A DNA stretch of 64,000 bases from Granulosicoccus sp. (GTDB lineage: Bacteria; Pseudomonadota; Gammaproteobacteria; Granulosicoccales; Granulosicoccaceae). Below, piece after piece: positions 20,490-29,694 of the stretch; position 1 is the first letter of the stretch; every line of letters starts with the position of its first letter. The notes below the pieces were generated by a model. The model made no database searches, had not been told where the DNA came from, and worked only from the letters and a program-made list of their open reading frames with translations. The DNA lies in the NCBI GenBank assembly GCA_023301725.1, contig JALZUD010000004.1, positions 1 through 64,000 of the forward strand, given 5' to 3'. The position numbers were made by a program, and so were the translations under genes.

Positions 20490-21265
20490 GCGCCGTTTGC
20501 CCAGTTATAGGGAAACACCTCCTGATATCGCGAGCAGATCGTGTGCTTTTATCAGTCGATCACATAGAATTTGGCCTACCTCTGGCAGATCAATCCACCA
20601 CTGATAAAAAAGCCGATAGATGCCACAACCGCGGTTCAGGTAGTTGTGTTGTTATCCTCGGGCCTAACGGCGCAGGCAAGTCGCTTCTCATTAAAACCTT
20701 ATGTGCATTGCAGATCCCTGATCAAGGCCAGGTGTTCTGGGCAGATGCGGCACCCGATAAACTTCGAAGGCATCAGGTGGGTCTTATGCTGCAGAAACCT
20801 GTACTGCTGCGCAGAAGTGCCGAGTCGAATCTGCTTTACGCCCTTCGTCTAAAGGGCCATGACAAACAGACAAGCTTGCGCCTGAGTCGAGATGCGCTAG
20901 AGCAAGCGGGGCTTGCGCATGTTGCCAGCGTCCACGCAGCTCGTCTTTCAGGCGGTGAACAGCAACGTCTGGCCTTGCTCCGCGCATTGTTACTTGAACC
21001 CGATATTCTGTTTCTTGATGAGGCAACGGCCAGCGTCGACCCCAGCTCTACGCTGGCAATTGAGCAACAATTGGCTCAGGCAAAGGCGAGTGGCGTTACG
21101 CTCGTTATGGTAAGCCATGATATTGCTCAGGCACGACGACTTGCAGATGAAGTCATACTTATGCATCAAGGCCAGATCGTTGAACGGGCACAGTGCGCTA
21201 CATTTTTTCAATCGCCTACAAAAACCCTGACCAAGCGCTGGATTGCCGGAGACTTATTGGTTTAA
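20486..21265 (+). CDS. tupC: Tungstate-type ABC transporter ATP-binding protein
   Basis: ATPase partner of the preceding permease. The 259-residue product has Walker A GPNGAGKS, the signature LSGGEQQRLALLRALLLEP, Walker B DILFLDEATASVDPSS and LVMVSHD. It has no Mop/TOBE domain, unlike modC, as expected for TupC. The start is a GTG overlapping the stop of the permease gene. It ends the operon; a palindromic repeat follows. Confidence 0.83.
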   Translation: MSAVCPVIGKHLLISRADRVLLSVDHIEFGLPLADQSTTDKKADRCHNRGSGSCVVILGPNGAGKSLLIKTLCALQIPDQGQVFWADAAPDKLRRHQVGLMLQKPVLLRRSAESNLLYALRLKGHDKQTSLRLSRDALEQAGLAHVASVHAARLSGGEQQRLALLRALLLEPDILFLDEATASVDPSSTLAIEQQLAQAKASGVTLVMVSHDIAQARRLADEVILMHQGQIVERAQCATFFQSPTKTLTKRWIAGDLLV

Positions 21266-21308
21266 TGGCTAGGCTAAGCAATCAAGAGTTAGCACGGAAA
21301 TTCAGCGT

Positions 21309-21429
21309 GTCACTCCCGTGTTTCAGGCCCGAGTTTCAAGTAGTCATTACCGCGTTTCAGATCGTCATACCCGCGGCGGCGGGAATCCATTAACTCGAAT
21401 ACGTGGATTTTCGCATGCGCAGGAATGAC
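21309..21429. repeat. Palindromic intergenic repeat with degenerate direct repeats
   Basis: Two 26-nt arms, 21364-21389 and 21404-21429, form an imperfect inverted repeat beginning GTCATACCCGCGG and ending CAGGAATGAC. This is the form of the GTCATNCCCGC-type hairpin repeats dispersed in many proteobacterial genomes. Just upstream lie two related 18-nt copies, GTCACTCCCGTGTTTCAG (21309-21326) and GTCATTACCGCGTTTCAG (21343-21360). No second full copy is in the window. Confidence 0.65.
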
Positions 21430-21474
21430 AATAGATAATATTTTGTCCAAGTAAGTGCCATTCAGGTTAAAAGT

Positions 21475-22518
21475 ATGGCAACTTCCTTACTCTCTCAATT
21501 GTTTTACAGGACCGTAGAAATGGCTGGCGACTTTGGTACACGATTCTTGCCGAAAATGGCAATTAGCTACTACGGCAACACGGGTTGGTCGGCAGAGCAG
21601 ATGGTGCCTAGCGATAGTCTCGCCATGCACCCCGGGGCGCACGTATTTCATTACGCGAGTACGTGTTTTGAGGGGCTCAAAGCCTTTCGGCAAGCAGATG
21701 GCTCAATCGCTATCTTTCGAATGGATAAAAATATTGCACGCTTCGCCCAAAGCAGCCAATTGCTTTGCCTGCCAGAGATAGATCTTGAGCACACAGCGCG
21801 TATGATTCGCGAAAGCGTTGCACTGTATGCCGATGAGGTTCCTGCAAGCCCGGCATCACTTTACATTCGGCCCACCCATATAGGCACCGAGGCTGCCATC
21901 GGCAAAGCCGCAGCGCCGTCGGATACTTCCTGCCAGTACATCCTGTTGTCGCCTGTTGGTGATTATTTTGAGGGTGGTGAAGCTACTCTGCGATTACTAC
22001 TCGATACACAAGGTGTGCGTTGTGGTCCTGATCACGGCATGGTGAAAGGTGGGGGTAATTATGCCAGTGCGCTCAAACACATTCAGCGAGCTGCCAAGCA
22101 ACACAATGCTAATCAGGTATTATTTTGTCCTGATGATGATGTGCAGGAAACTGGGGCTGCCAATTTCATTCTGATAGACGATGATGAGATCATCACCAAA
22201 TCGTTGGATGAATCGTTCCTGCATGGCGTCACACGTGAGTCTTTGCTTACCCTAGCTCGCGCCAAAGGCCTGAATGTTCAGGAAAGAAGCCTGAGTGTGT
22301 CGGAGCTACTGGAGCGGGCCGCAAAACCGGACTGCGAAGCGGGTCTGACTGGCACAGCTGCGGTAGTTGCAGCGGTTGGCACGCTCATACATGAGGGGAA
22401 AGAGCATCCGGTTGGTAGCGGTCAGCCGGGCCCGCGAATACGTCAGATGCGAGATGAACTCAATGCTATCCAGTGGGGACAAACACCTGATCCGCATCAA
22501 TGGCTAACTCACCTGTAA
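21475..22518 (+). CDS. ilvE: Branched-chain amino acid aminotransferase
   Basis: PLP fold-type IV transaminase that interconverts branched-chain amino acids and 2-oxo acids. The 347-residue product matches the longer BCAT form. It has HYASTCFEGLKAFRQADGS, the arginine motif LYIRPTHIGTEAAIG, the PLP lysine in MVKGGGNYASALKHIQRA, and QETGAANFILIDDDEIIT with SFLHGVTRESLLTLA near the C-terminus. It stands alone between a repeat and yhhQ. A D-amino acid or aminodeoxychorismate lyase paralogue is less likely because of length and motifs. Confidence 0.9.
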   Translation: MATSLLSQLFYRTVEMAGDFGTRFLPKMAISYYGNTGWSAEQMVPSDSLAMHPGAHVFHYASTCFEGLKAFRQADGSIAIFRMDKNIARFAQSSQLLCLPEIDLEHTARMIRESVALYADEVPASPASLYIRPTHIGTEAAIGKAAAPSDTSCQYILLSPVGDYFEGGEATLRLLLDTQGVRCGPDHGMVKGGGNYASALKHIQRAAKQHNANQVLFCPDDDVQETGAANFILIDDDEIITKSLDESFLHGVTRESLLTLARAKGLNVQERSLSVSELLERAAKPDCEAGLTGTAAVVAAVGTLIHEGKEHPVGSGQPGPRIRQMRDELNAIQWGQTPDPHQWLTHL

Positions 22519-22588
22519 ACCGATGGGTTGAACAGTGTTTGATAGGGGCTGGTGGTGTAAACTGCTACCTCATCTGCGGGTACTATAA

Positions 22589-23191
22589 ATGAACAAGACA
22601 TTTCCTTGGTTGGCAATTTTCGGTATGGCGATTATCGTCGCCGCGTCCAACTATCTCGTTCAGATTCCTATCAACGATTGGCTCACTTGGGGTGCACTCA
22701 CGTATCCGTTAGCGTTTCTGGTTAATGATCTGGCTAATCGCTTTCATGGTGCTGCCACGGCACGCAAGATCATCTATCTAGGTTTCCCCCTCGGTGTGCT
22801 TTTATCGCTGGCGATAGGCAGCATCGGTTTTAGCATTGACCTCTCATCTGAGGCACCCTCGCTATTTGCTCAATTGCTGGATGACAACAACGTCGGCACC
22901 CGCATCGCCTTGGCGTCGGGTACAGCCTTTCTTCTTGCGCAGTTACTCGATGTGAGCATCTTCAATCGACTGCGCGATGCAAAGTGGTGGATTGCGCCCA
23001 GCACTTCCTCGGCGATAAGCATGGTTGTCGACACCGTGCTATTTTTTGGTCTTGCGTTTGCGGGTACTGGCTTGCCTTGGGTGCAATGGGCTGCAGGCGA
23101 CTTGGGGGTCAAGTGGGCGGTAGCTATTTTATCGGTTCTGGTTTACGGACTGGTAGCACGCAAGCACTTCGCTCCACAAACACAGCACTGA
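22589..23191 (+). CDS. yhhQ: Queuosine precursor transporter, VUT/YhhQ family
   Basis: Integral membrane protein of the VUT family that imports queuosine precursors such as preQ0/preQ1. The 200-residue product has about six hydrophobic segments. It carries the family signature LTYPLAFLVNDLANRFHGAA followed by ARKIIYLGF, and AFLLAQLLDVSIFNRLRD in the second half. Its start is 70 nt after ilvE. It converges with the next gene, with only 12 nt between the stops and a small stem (AGACT/AGTCT). Confidence 0.88.
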   Translation: MNKTFPWLAIFGMAIIVAASNYLVQIPINDWLTWGALTYPLAFLVNDLANRFHGAATARKIIYLGFPLGVLLSLAIGSIGFSIDLSSEAPSLFAQLLDDNNVGTRIALASGTAFLLAQLLDVSIFNRLRDAKWWIAPSTSSAISMVVDTVLFFGLAFAGTGLPWVQWAAGDLGVKWAVAILSVLVYGLVARKHFAPQTQH

Positions 23192-23203
23192 GACTATTCA
23201 GTC

Positions 23204-24274
23204 TTAATCCGCGTCTTTGGTGTCGATGTCGGTGTTTGTCGCGGATGATTCAACCGCTTCAATCTGACGTGTAGCAACAGCCGGTAAAAAACTGTTGTCA
23301 AAAATATCATCGCTACTGAGTTCAGATGCGAAATCATGAATGGTGTCGAGCTGTGTGATTGACTTTTCGAGCCTGCCTTGTACGATGTCACCAAGTCCTA
23401 AGCTGCGCACTTCGTCAGTAACAATGTGATGCCCAATGGCCATTACCAGACGTTGTAGTTCAACTTCCGGGTCGGCATCTTCCACACGATCGGTGACATA
23501 CGAGATTGCCGCTGCAGGATTGGCAATGGTTTCCTGATACCCGCGAATAGCTGCTCGCAAGAAAGCGGTGACTTCAGCAGGATACGATTGGGCGAAATCA
23601 GGGTTAACGATAATGGCGTTGCCGTAGAGGTCCAAGCCAAAATCGGACATCAGCATTAACGAGATATCATCTTCGGGTACGCCGTTCTCACGCAAGGTGA
23701 TGTAGGAACTAAAAGAGAAGCCTGTAATGGCATCCACGTCGCCAGCCGCTAGCATGGATTCGCGAACAGGAAAGCCTACGTCTTGAATATCGACGCGATC
23801 TTCCAGAATACCGTTTGCAGCTACAAAAGCCGGCCATTGCGCATAAGCGCCGTCAAAGGCGGGTGCACCCAATGTGTGGCCTTCCAAGTCAAGTGGGCCA
23901 AAAACGCCCTGTGAGGGTCTTCCCAAGACGGCAAAAGGCGGCGCGTTGTAGATGATATAGATCGCTTTCATGTCTACATTGGCGTTGTCAGCTCGCCAAG
24001 TAATCAGTGAGTTGATATCTGCCGATCCCATATCATATTCGCCAGAGGCCACGAGCGGGATAGCATTGACGGATCCAGTGCCAGGGTCCAGCACAACATC
24101 AAGTGCCTCCTCCGCAAAATAACCTTTGTCCAGAGATAGCAGTAAAGGCGCAGCCTGTCCTTCCCACTTCCAGTCGTTGATAAAACGAACCTTTGTGTTT
24201 TCAGCGTTCGCTGTTGACACGCTGACTACGGCTAGTAGCAGGCCGGCAAGTGTATTTAAGTGTCGTGGAGTCAT
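23204..24274 (-). CDS. NMT1/THI5-like ABC transporter substrate-binding protein
   Basis: Periplasmic binding protein of the nitrate/taurine/thiamine-precursor class. The 356-residue product has a Sec signal peptide ending in ANA near residue 24. The mature start reads VRFINDWKWEGQAAPLLLSL, with DKGYFAEEALDV next, as in NMT1/THI5-like proteins. GSADINSLITW and DVDAITGFSFSSY follow. The acidic C-terminal tail of about 20 residues is unusual. No permease or ATPase lies beside it, so its transporter partners must be elsewhere. The ligand cannot be told from sequence alone; a pyrimidine, riboflavin-like or sulfonate ligand is possible. Confidence 0.8.
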   Translation of the reverse strand: MTPRHLNTLAGLLLAVVSVSTANAENTKVRFINDWKWEGQAAPLLLSLDKGYFAEEALDVVLDPGTGSVNAIPLVASGEYDMGSADINSLITWRADNANVDMKAIYIIYNAPPFAVLGRPSQGVFGPLDLEGHTLGAPAFDGAYAQWPAFVAANGILEDRVDIQDVGFPVRESMLAAGDVDAITGFSFSSYITLRENGVPEDDISLMLMSDFGLDLYGNAIIVNPDFAQSYPAEVTAFLRAAIRGYQETIANPAAAISYVTDRVEDADPEVELQRLVMAIGHHIVTDEVRSLGLGDIVQGRLEKSITQLDTIHDFASELSSDDIFDNSFLPAVATRQIEAVESSATNTDIDTKDAD

Positions 24275-24380
24275 GCGAGCGTTTGATTTTTAGGCGATTT
24301 ACAACACCGACTATAGGTGAGCTGTACGGCCTTTGAAAGCCGGCGGGTGTTTGTTACGTGTCTTGGGGGGTTAGCTGCAA

Positions 24381-25082
24381 TTATCGTGCAATTGCCCTGA
24401 TGTGCTCTTCACATTGCATGGAGACCGTGTTTAGGCGGAGCGTCATTTGCTGACACGCGCCCGCAAAATTATTGCCTGCCAATGATTTGTCTACCTCCAA
24501 CGCTGGCCCGATACCGATCACAATGCTTGAAAATGGCATGGGCAGCATGAATCTATCCCAGGAGTCTAGCCTCCATATTCGTGTGCCAAAGTAGGCCACA
24601 GGCAGAAGGGGTGCACGACTGAGTTGAGCCAGCATCGCAACACCAGGTTTGCATTGATAGATGGGTCCTGTTGGTCCATCAGGTGCGACGATGGGTGATA
24701 TTTTTTGATCTTTTATGGCCGTGTAGATGTTTCGCATCGTTTGGGCGCCGCCTCGCGTTGCCGATCCGCGAATAATGTGGATGTTTTGATTTTTCAATAT
24801 GCGACTCGCAATATCACCATCGACAGACGGGCTAATCAGGCACCCTAGCTGCAATGAGGGACTCTGTTTTGCCATTTCCAGCAAATACCGGACGCTGAAT
24901 ATCTGTTGCTGGTGCCAGTGACAAGGAATAAACGGCTCACCCGATGCAAGCAAGGCTTGTAGATGCTCCTCGCCGATGACCTTTTGGATCTTGCAGGTGC
25001 GCCAGATACAGCCAACAATAGCCCAGATCAATGGAGATAAAACACGGGCGGCCATGAGTTTGCGCCGTTGCTTGAAGGTCAC
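24381..25082 (-). CDS. DUF374-type lysophospholipid acyltransferase family protein
   Basis: Probable membrane-associated acyltransferase of the DUF374/LPLAT group. The 233-residue product has HWHQQQIF near residue 55 in place of the classic HxxxxD block. SPSVDGDIASRILKNQNIHI and IRGSATRGGAQTMRNI come next, then the strongly conserved IVAPDGPTGPIYQCKPGVAM. It starts with GTG (25082); an ATG lies 27 nt further in. It is divergent from the P450 operon across 94 nt, which suggests shared control and a possible role in placing the operon's acyl product on a lipid. That role is inference. Confidence 0.8.
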   Translation of the reverse strand: MTFKQRRKLMAARVLSPLIWAIVGCIWRTCKIQKVIGEEHLQALLASGEPFIPCHWHQQQIFSVRYLLEMAKQSPSLQLGCLISPSVDGDIASRILKNQNIHIIRGSATRGGAQTMRNIYTAIKDQKISPIVAPDGPTGPIYQCKPGVAMLAQLSRAPLLPVAYFGTRIWRLDSWDRFMLPMPFSSIVIGIGPALEVDKSLAGNNFAGACQQMTLRLNTVSMQCEEHIRAIAR

Positions 25083-25176
25083 GTTTGTTATGGGCCGTTG
25101 CTCGATGGAAGATCAACCCCAATGATATACTCAAGTTACCTAGATTGCGTCTAAACACAAACGCATTACCCGGATA

Positions 25177-26619
25177 ATGAGCATTACTTACAAGGCACCG
25201 CCAGGGGTGTCCATCACAGCTGTTTGCCATACCGCAAGCCAAAATTCTGGGCAAAACAGTGGGCAAAAACCTGTCCATATCTCTGGTGGCACGTCAGGAC
25301 AGTTTTCTGGCGATACGGTATGCAATGCTCCAGGCCCCAGCGAGGCTTTTGACGTCAACGCCGATCAGCTTACATTCGATAAGCTGACGCAGTGGAAGCG
25401 TGACTATGGTGATCTCATCGCTATCACGCCGGCCAAGAGAGGTGATCCTGCGATTGTCCTTAACAATCCAGAACACGTTAAACACGTTCTGATTTCCCAT
25501 CATCACAACTATACAAAGGGCGTAGGCTTTGAACGTGTGGCCATGATGCTGGGGAACGGCCTCATTGTGAGCAATGGGAACACGTGGCGCACTCAGCGCC
25601 GAATGGTACAGCCGGCGTTGCAACGTAATAGGGTTGCCCAACATGCGCTCATGATGCAGCGCTGCAACCTGAGTAAACTAGAGCGGTGGCTATCGAAAGC
25701 TGCCCGCGGTGAAGCGATTGATATCACTACTGAGGTGAGTGATCTTGCTTTGGAAATTATCTTGCGGGCGTTGTTCAGCGGCGATCTTGATTCGTTAATT
25801 ATCAGGCAAGGCAAAAATCCGTTCTCGTTTCTGGTGGAGGATTTTACGCGTGATTTACAGCTTGCCATGCGCTTTCGTGCGTTAACAAAGCATGTGGTGG
25901 ATATCATGAGCAGACGACGTGCGGAGAACCGTATCGAGCACGATTTTCTCTCCTTACTCATGGAATCGCGTGACAAAGACACAGGCTTACCCATGTCAGA
26001 CAAGGCGCTCATAGATGAAGTTATGACGCTTATCGTGGCAGGACATGAAACAAGCTCTGGTTCTTTGAACTGGGCCTGGTATTTACTGTCTCAAAATCAG
26101 GAAGTAGAAAGCCAGCTACACAAAGAGGTAGATGCACTGGCCAACGATCCAGGAATTGATGACTTGGCGCAACTGAAATACACGCGTGCGGTAATAGATG
26201 AGACATTACGCCTCTATCCACCGGTATGGCTGTTCTCGCGAAAAGCCATTGATGAAGATTGCTTTGCAGGCGACAAGTTTACAGTCCAAATCCCCGCTGG
26301 TACGGATGTTTTTCTGTGCCCTTATCTGATGCATCGAGATGAACGGTATTGGTCTGATCCTCAAACGTTTGCACCTAATCGCTTTTTGGGCGATGGTGCT
26401 AAGCAAAGAAACCCTCACACCTACTATCCATTTTCTTTAGGTGCACGCCGGTGTATCGGAGAGTATTTTTCGGTGGTAGAAATGCAACTGCATTTAGCGT
26501 TGCTGGCAAAACACATACGTTTGAAACCCATCTCAGCTGATCCTGTATGCATGGATTTATCCATTAACCTGCGTTCTCGTGGCAGCATCATGATGATGCC
26601 GATAGCAAGAAAAGCATGA
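25177..26619 (+). CDS. Cytochrome P450
   Basis: Haem-thiolate monooxygenase. The 480-residue product has the I-helix oxygen motif AGHETSS (A288-), the K-helix ETLRL (E342, R345) and the haem ligand Cys426 in FSLGARRCIGEYFS. The overall pattern resembles CYP102/CYP4-like fatty-acid hydroxylases. About 70 N-terminal residues are of low complexity (SQNSGQNSGQK), with no membrane anchor. No ferredoxin or reductase domain is fused or adjacent. Its last codons overlap the next gene (ATGA), so it is translationally coupled to a fatty acyl-AMP ligase with an acyl carrier domain. An acyl-carrier-bound fatty acid is therefore a likely substrate; this is inference. Confidence 0.92.
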   Translation: MSITYKAPPGVSITAVCHTASQNSGQNSGQKPVHISGGTSGQFSGDTVCNAPGPSEAFDVNADQLTFDKLTQWKRDYGDLIAITPAKRGDPAIVLNNPEHVKHVLISHHHNYTKGVGFERVAMMLGNGLIVSNGNTWRTQRRMVQPALQRNRVAQHALMMQRCNLSKLERWLSKAARGEAIDITTEVSDLALEIILRALFSGDLDSLIIRQGKNPFSFLVEDFTRDLQLAMRFRALTKHVVDIMSRRRAENRIEHDFLSLLMESRDKDTGLPMSDKALIDEVMTLIVAGHETSSGSLNWAWYLLSQNQEVESQLHKEVDALANDPGIDDLAQLKYTRAVIDETLRLYPPVWLFSRKAIDEDCFAGDKFTVQIPAGTDVFLCPYLMHRDERYWSDPQTFAPNRFLGDGAKQRNPHTYYPFSLGARRCIGEYFSVVEMQLHLALLAKHIRLKPISADPVCMDLSINLRSRGSIMMMPIARKA

Positions 26620-28670
26620 CAGACCACAGTCATTTTCACACTCTGGTTGAGTTGCTACAGGCGCGAGCAAACAGCGAGCACAGCATCACCTTTATTTATG
26701 CCGCAGATAGTCGGCAAAGTGTCAGCTTTGGTGAGATGCTGCAAAGAGCCAGACACAGGCTTGCGCACTTCCAATCAAAAGGCGCTATTGCTGGTAGTTA
26801 CCTGCTTATACACAGTGGTGACAACGCACTGTTTATTGAAGCATTCTGGGCGTGCCTGTTGGGCGGCATTGTGGCAGTGCCTGTAGTCACAGGTAACCAT
26901 CACGAGCACAGATTATTTCATATTGCACAAAAGCTGAATTTACCTTTCTTGTTTATCGACGAGAGTACTTTGGCGAAAATCAAGCGATTTTCAGCACAGT
27001 CTGGTCTACAAGAGGAGTACAGCGCTCTGCTTGCGCGTGCTTGTTTCACCGATACGGTGGCCTCCCTTGAGAGCGAACCCGTATTGGTAGATTCTGCTCC
27101 TGATGATGTGGCATTTATCCAGTTCTCCTCTGGTTCTACGCGTGAGCCGCAGGGAGTTGTACTTTCACACCGTAATCTGCTGTGCAACGCAGGTGCCATC
27201 ATTAACGGCTGTGAAATGAGCACTGATGATCGCTTGTTGAGCTGGATGCCACTTACTCATGACATGGGTCTTATTGGCTTTCATTTGACGCCGCTACTGT
27301 GCAATACGAGTCACTCTTTAATCAGCACTGATGTTTTCGTTAGGCGCCCAGGTATCTGGTTGAATGAAGCTCAAGAGATGCAGGCAAGTATTCTTTGCTC
27401 CCCCAACTTTGGCTACCAACATGTGTTGAAGTCGTTCAACCCAGAGAAGCAGCCCCGTCTAGATCTGACATCAGTACGTCTTCTGTTTAATGGTGCAGAA
27501 CCTATATCTGTCAGTCTGTGTCAAGAGTTTATGCGTGCGATGTCTCCATTCGGGCTCGACGCTGACGCTATGATACCTGTGTACGGGCTTGCTGAGGCCA
27601 GTCTTGCAGTAACGTTTCCGTCGTTGCAAAAGCGCTTCTCGACTCTCACGCTGGATAGATCTTGTTTAGCGCTTGGTGAAACGGTTAAACAGCTTGGCGT
27701 CGGTGGCGATGGTGTGCAATTTGTCTCTGTGGGTGAGCCGGTGACGCACGTGCAGCTATTGATAAAAGATGGCTACGGTGTTCACTGCAAGGATAACGTG
27801 ACAGGTCGTATTTGTATTAAGGGTGCTAACGTCACTCGTGGCTATTTCAATGAGCCTGAGCTGAACGCACAGCTTATCGACAAGGAGGGCTGGCTGAACA
27901 CCGGTGATCTGGGGTTTATTCACGACAAGCAGTTGTATATCACCGGGCGTGTAAAAGACATCATTTTTGTTAATGGCATGAACGTTTATCCACACGACTT
28001 GGAAGAATTGCTAGTTCAACGGGGCCTTGTTGAACGTGGCAAAGTTGCAGTAGCTAGTCAGGCTGCGACTGATCAAGCCAGCGAACGCTTACTGGTATTC
28101 GTAGTGCACAGGACTGAAATTGTCGAACTTGCTTCGTTAGCGCGCGATATAGCAAAAACTCTAACAAAGGAGGCTGGTGTTAGTGTGCACTCTGTTATTG
28201 CTGTGCCGCGCATTGCCAAGACAAGCAGTGGCAAGGTTCGGCGTTTTCATTTAGTGTCTGAGTTTGTACAAGGCAGCTACCCAGGCATTATTCAAACATT
28301 ACCTGCTGATGTATCTGCAGAGTGGGGGCATGGGGCGGTCTCAAACTTGGGGTCGAATACGCGCAGGCAATTGGGTGCTGATGCAAATAAGGCATTATCT
28401 GAGCGTGTTGAAGCTGCAGGATCTGATGCCAAGAACCCCTCTATCAGTCATCAACTGCTTGCTATCTGCAACTTACAAGTAGAAGGTGTACATGTTGGGC
28501 TCAATGACAACTTGTTTGATCTGGGTATCAGCTCCCTGACTTTGGCGCAAATACACGCATCAATTGAAGATACTTGGCCAGAGCAGGTGGATATCACGGA
28601 TCTTTTCGACTATCCAACGGTTGCTGATCTGTCAGCTTACATCAATACAAAAGTGGAAATAGCATCATGA
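26616..28670 (+). CDS. Fatty acyl-AMP ligase fused to an acyl carrier domain
   Basis: ANL-superfamily enzyme that activates a fatty acid as acyl-AMP and loads it on a carrier. The 684-residue product has the adenylation motif FSSGSTREPQGVVLSH (about 169), LSWMPLTHDMGLIGFHLTPL typical of FAALs, PVYGLAEASLAVTFP, LNTGDLGFIH and the C-terminal GRVKDIIFVNGMNVYPHDLE. Residues about 605-680 form an acyl carrier domain whose attachment Ser640 lies in LGISSL, where the usual Asp of DSL is Ser. A linker separates the two. It overlaps both neighbours by ATGA. No ketosynthase or thioesterase is near, so it is not an ordinary polyketide starter module. Confidence 0.92.
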   Translation: MTDHSHFHTLVELLQARANSEHSITFIYAADSRQSVSFGEMLQRARHRLAHFQSKGAIAGSYLLIHSGDNALFIEAFWACLLGGIVAVPVVTGNHHEHRLFHIAQKLNLPFLFIDESTLAKIKRFSAQSGLQEEYSALLARACFTDTVASLESEPVLVDSAPDDVAFIQFSSGSTREPQGVVLSHRNLLCNAGAIINGCEMSTDDRLLSWMPLTHDMGLIGFHLTPLLCNTSHSLISTDVFVRRPGIWLNEAQEMQASILCSPNFGYQHVLKSFNPEKQPRLDLTSVRLLFNGAEPISVSLCQEFMRAMSPFGLDADAMIPVYGLAEASLAVTFPSLQKRFSTLTLDRSCLALGETVKQLGVGGDGVQFVSVGEPVTHVQLLIKDGYGVHCKDNVTGRICIKGANVTRGYFNEPELNAQLIDKEGWLNTGDLGFIHDKQLYITGRVKDIIFVNGMNVYPHDLEELLVQRGLVERGKVAVASQAATDQASERLLVFVVHRTEIVELASLARDIAKTLTKEAGVSVHSVIAVPRIAKTSSGKVRRFHLVSEFVQGSYPGIIQTLPADVSAEWGHGAVSNLGSNTRRQLGADANKALSERVEAAGSDAKNPSISHQLLAICNLQVEGVHVGLNDNLFDLGISSLTLAQIHASIEDTWPEQVDITDLFDYPTVADLSAYINTKVEIAS

Positions 28671-29659
28671 ATACTCGTCGCATTGGCTCCTTATCTGTAT
28701 CGCCCACGGGTTTGGGTTGCATGAACGTGTCATTCGGTTACGGCCATGTCGATGAAGAGGCGGCTGCGCAAGTGCTTCTGCAAGCTCTGGATGCTGGAGT
28801 TACGTTTTTCGACACCGCACACATGTACGGGGCGGGACATAACGAGACGCTGATAGGCAAGGTGCTCAAACCACATCGTCAAAAATTTATGTTGGCCAGC
28901 AAATGTGGCCTCAGCAATGATGGCATTGACGGTAGGCCAGACACCATTCGCAGGCAATGCGAACTCAGCCTCACACGCATGAAAACTGATGTTATTGATC
29001 TGTACTATTTGCATAGGCTGGATGGCAACGTGCCGATAGAGGAGAGCGTGGGCACCATGGCCGATTTAGCTGTAGAGGGTAAGGTTCGTGAATTGGGCTT
29101 ATCGGAAGTGTCATGTGAGACTCTCAAGCAGGCACAAAAAGAGACAAGTATTGCAGCAGTGCAATCGGAGTATTCATTGTGGAGCCGCACTCCCGAGCAC
29201 GGTATGCTCGATTTGTGTGCTAGAACTGGAGTCACCTTTGTGCCGTTTTCACCTTTAGGCAGAGGGTTTCTGGCAGGTTCAGCAAAACAGGTGTCAGAGT
29301 TGCCTGAGGATGATTTGCGGGCAACTATTGCGCGTCCACGTTTCGAAGCAGACGCTTATGCTCACAATATGAAACTACTGGCTGGTTTGAATGATATCGC
29401 ACAGCAGTACCAGTGCACCATGGCCCAAATTTCATTAGCGTGGTTGTTAGCAGTGGAAGAGCAGCGCCTTGTGCCAATACCCGGAACTCGGAATGTGCAA
29501 CATATGAAAGACAACGCTGCAGCCGCAGCGATTGAACTAAAACCTGCAACGTTGAGCCAGCTCAACGATTTGATTAATGAATCAACGGTGCAGGGCACGC
29601 GCTATACAGCCGACCGCATGGCATCGACTGATAGCGAGCGCGATGTGGAATCTGCCTGA
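28667..29659 (+). CDS. Aldo/keto reductase
   Basis: NADPH-dependent oxidoreductase with a TIM-barrel fold. The 330-residue product has the catalytic tetrad Asp49 and Tyr54 (FFDTAHMYGAG), Lys79 (LASKCG) and His116 (YYLHRLDG). The C-terminal cofactor motif VPIPGTRNVQHMKDNAAAA resembles AKR13/YakC-type enzymes. It overlaps the preceding ligase gene by 4 nt (ATGA), making it the third gene of the P450 operon. It would reduce an aldehyde or ketone in the product, possibly one formed by the P450; this is inference from context. Confidence 0.92.
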   Translation: MNTRRIGSLSVSPTGLGCMNVSFGYGHVDEEAAAQVLLQALDAGVTFFDTAHMYGAGHNETLIGKVLKPHRQKFMLASKCGLSNDGIDGRPDTIRRQCELSLTRMKTDVIDLYYLHRLDGNVPIEESVGTMADLAVEGKVRELGLSEVSCETLKQAQKETSIAAVQSEYSLWSRTPEHGMLDLCARTGVTFVPFSPLGRGFLAGSAKQVSELPEDDLRATIARPRFEADAYAHNMKLLAGLNDIAQQYQCTMAQISLAWLLAVEEQRLVPIPGTRNVQHMKDNAAAAAIELKPATLSQLNDLINESTVQGTRYTADRMASTDSERDVESA

Positions 29660-29694
29660 GCGGGTTCAACAATAGCGGGTTAGGCAACCTGGTT

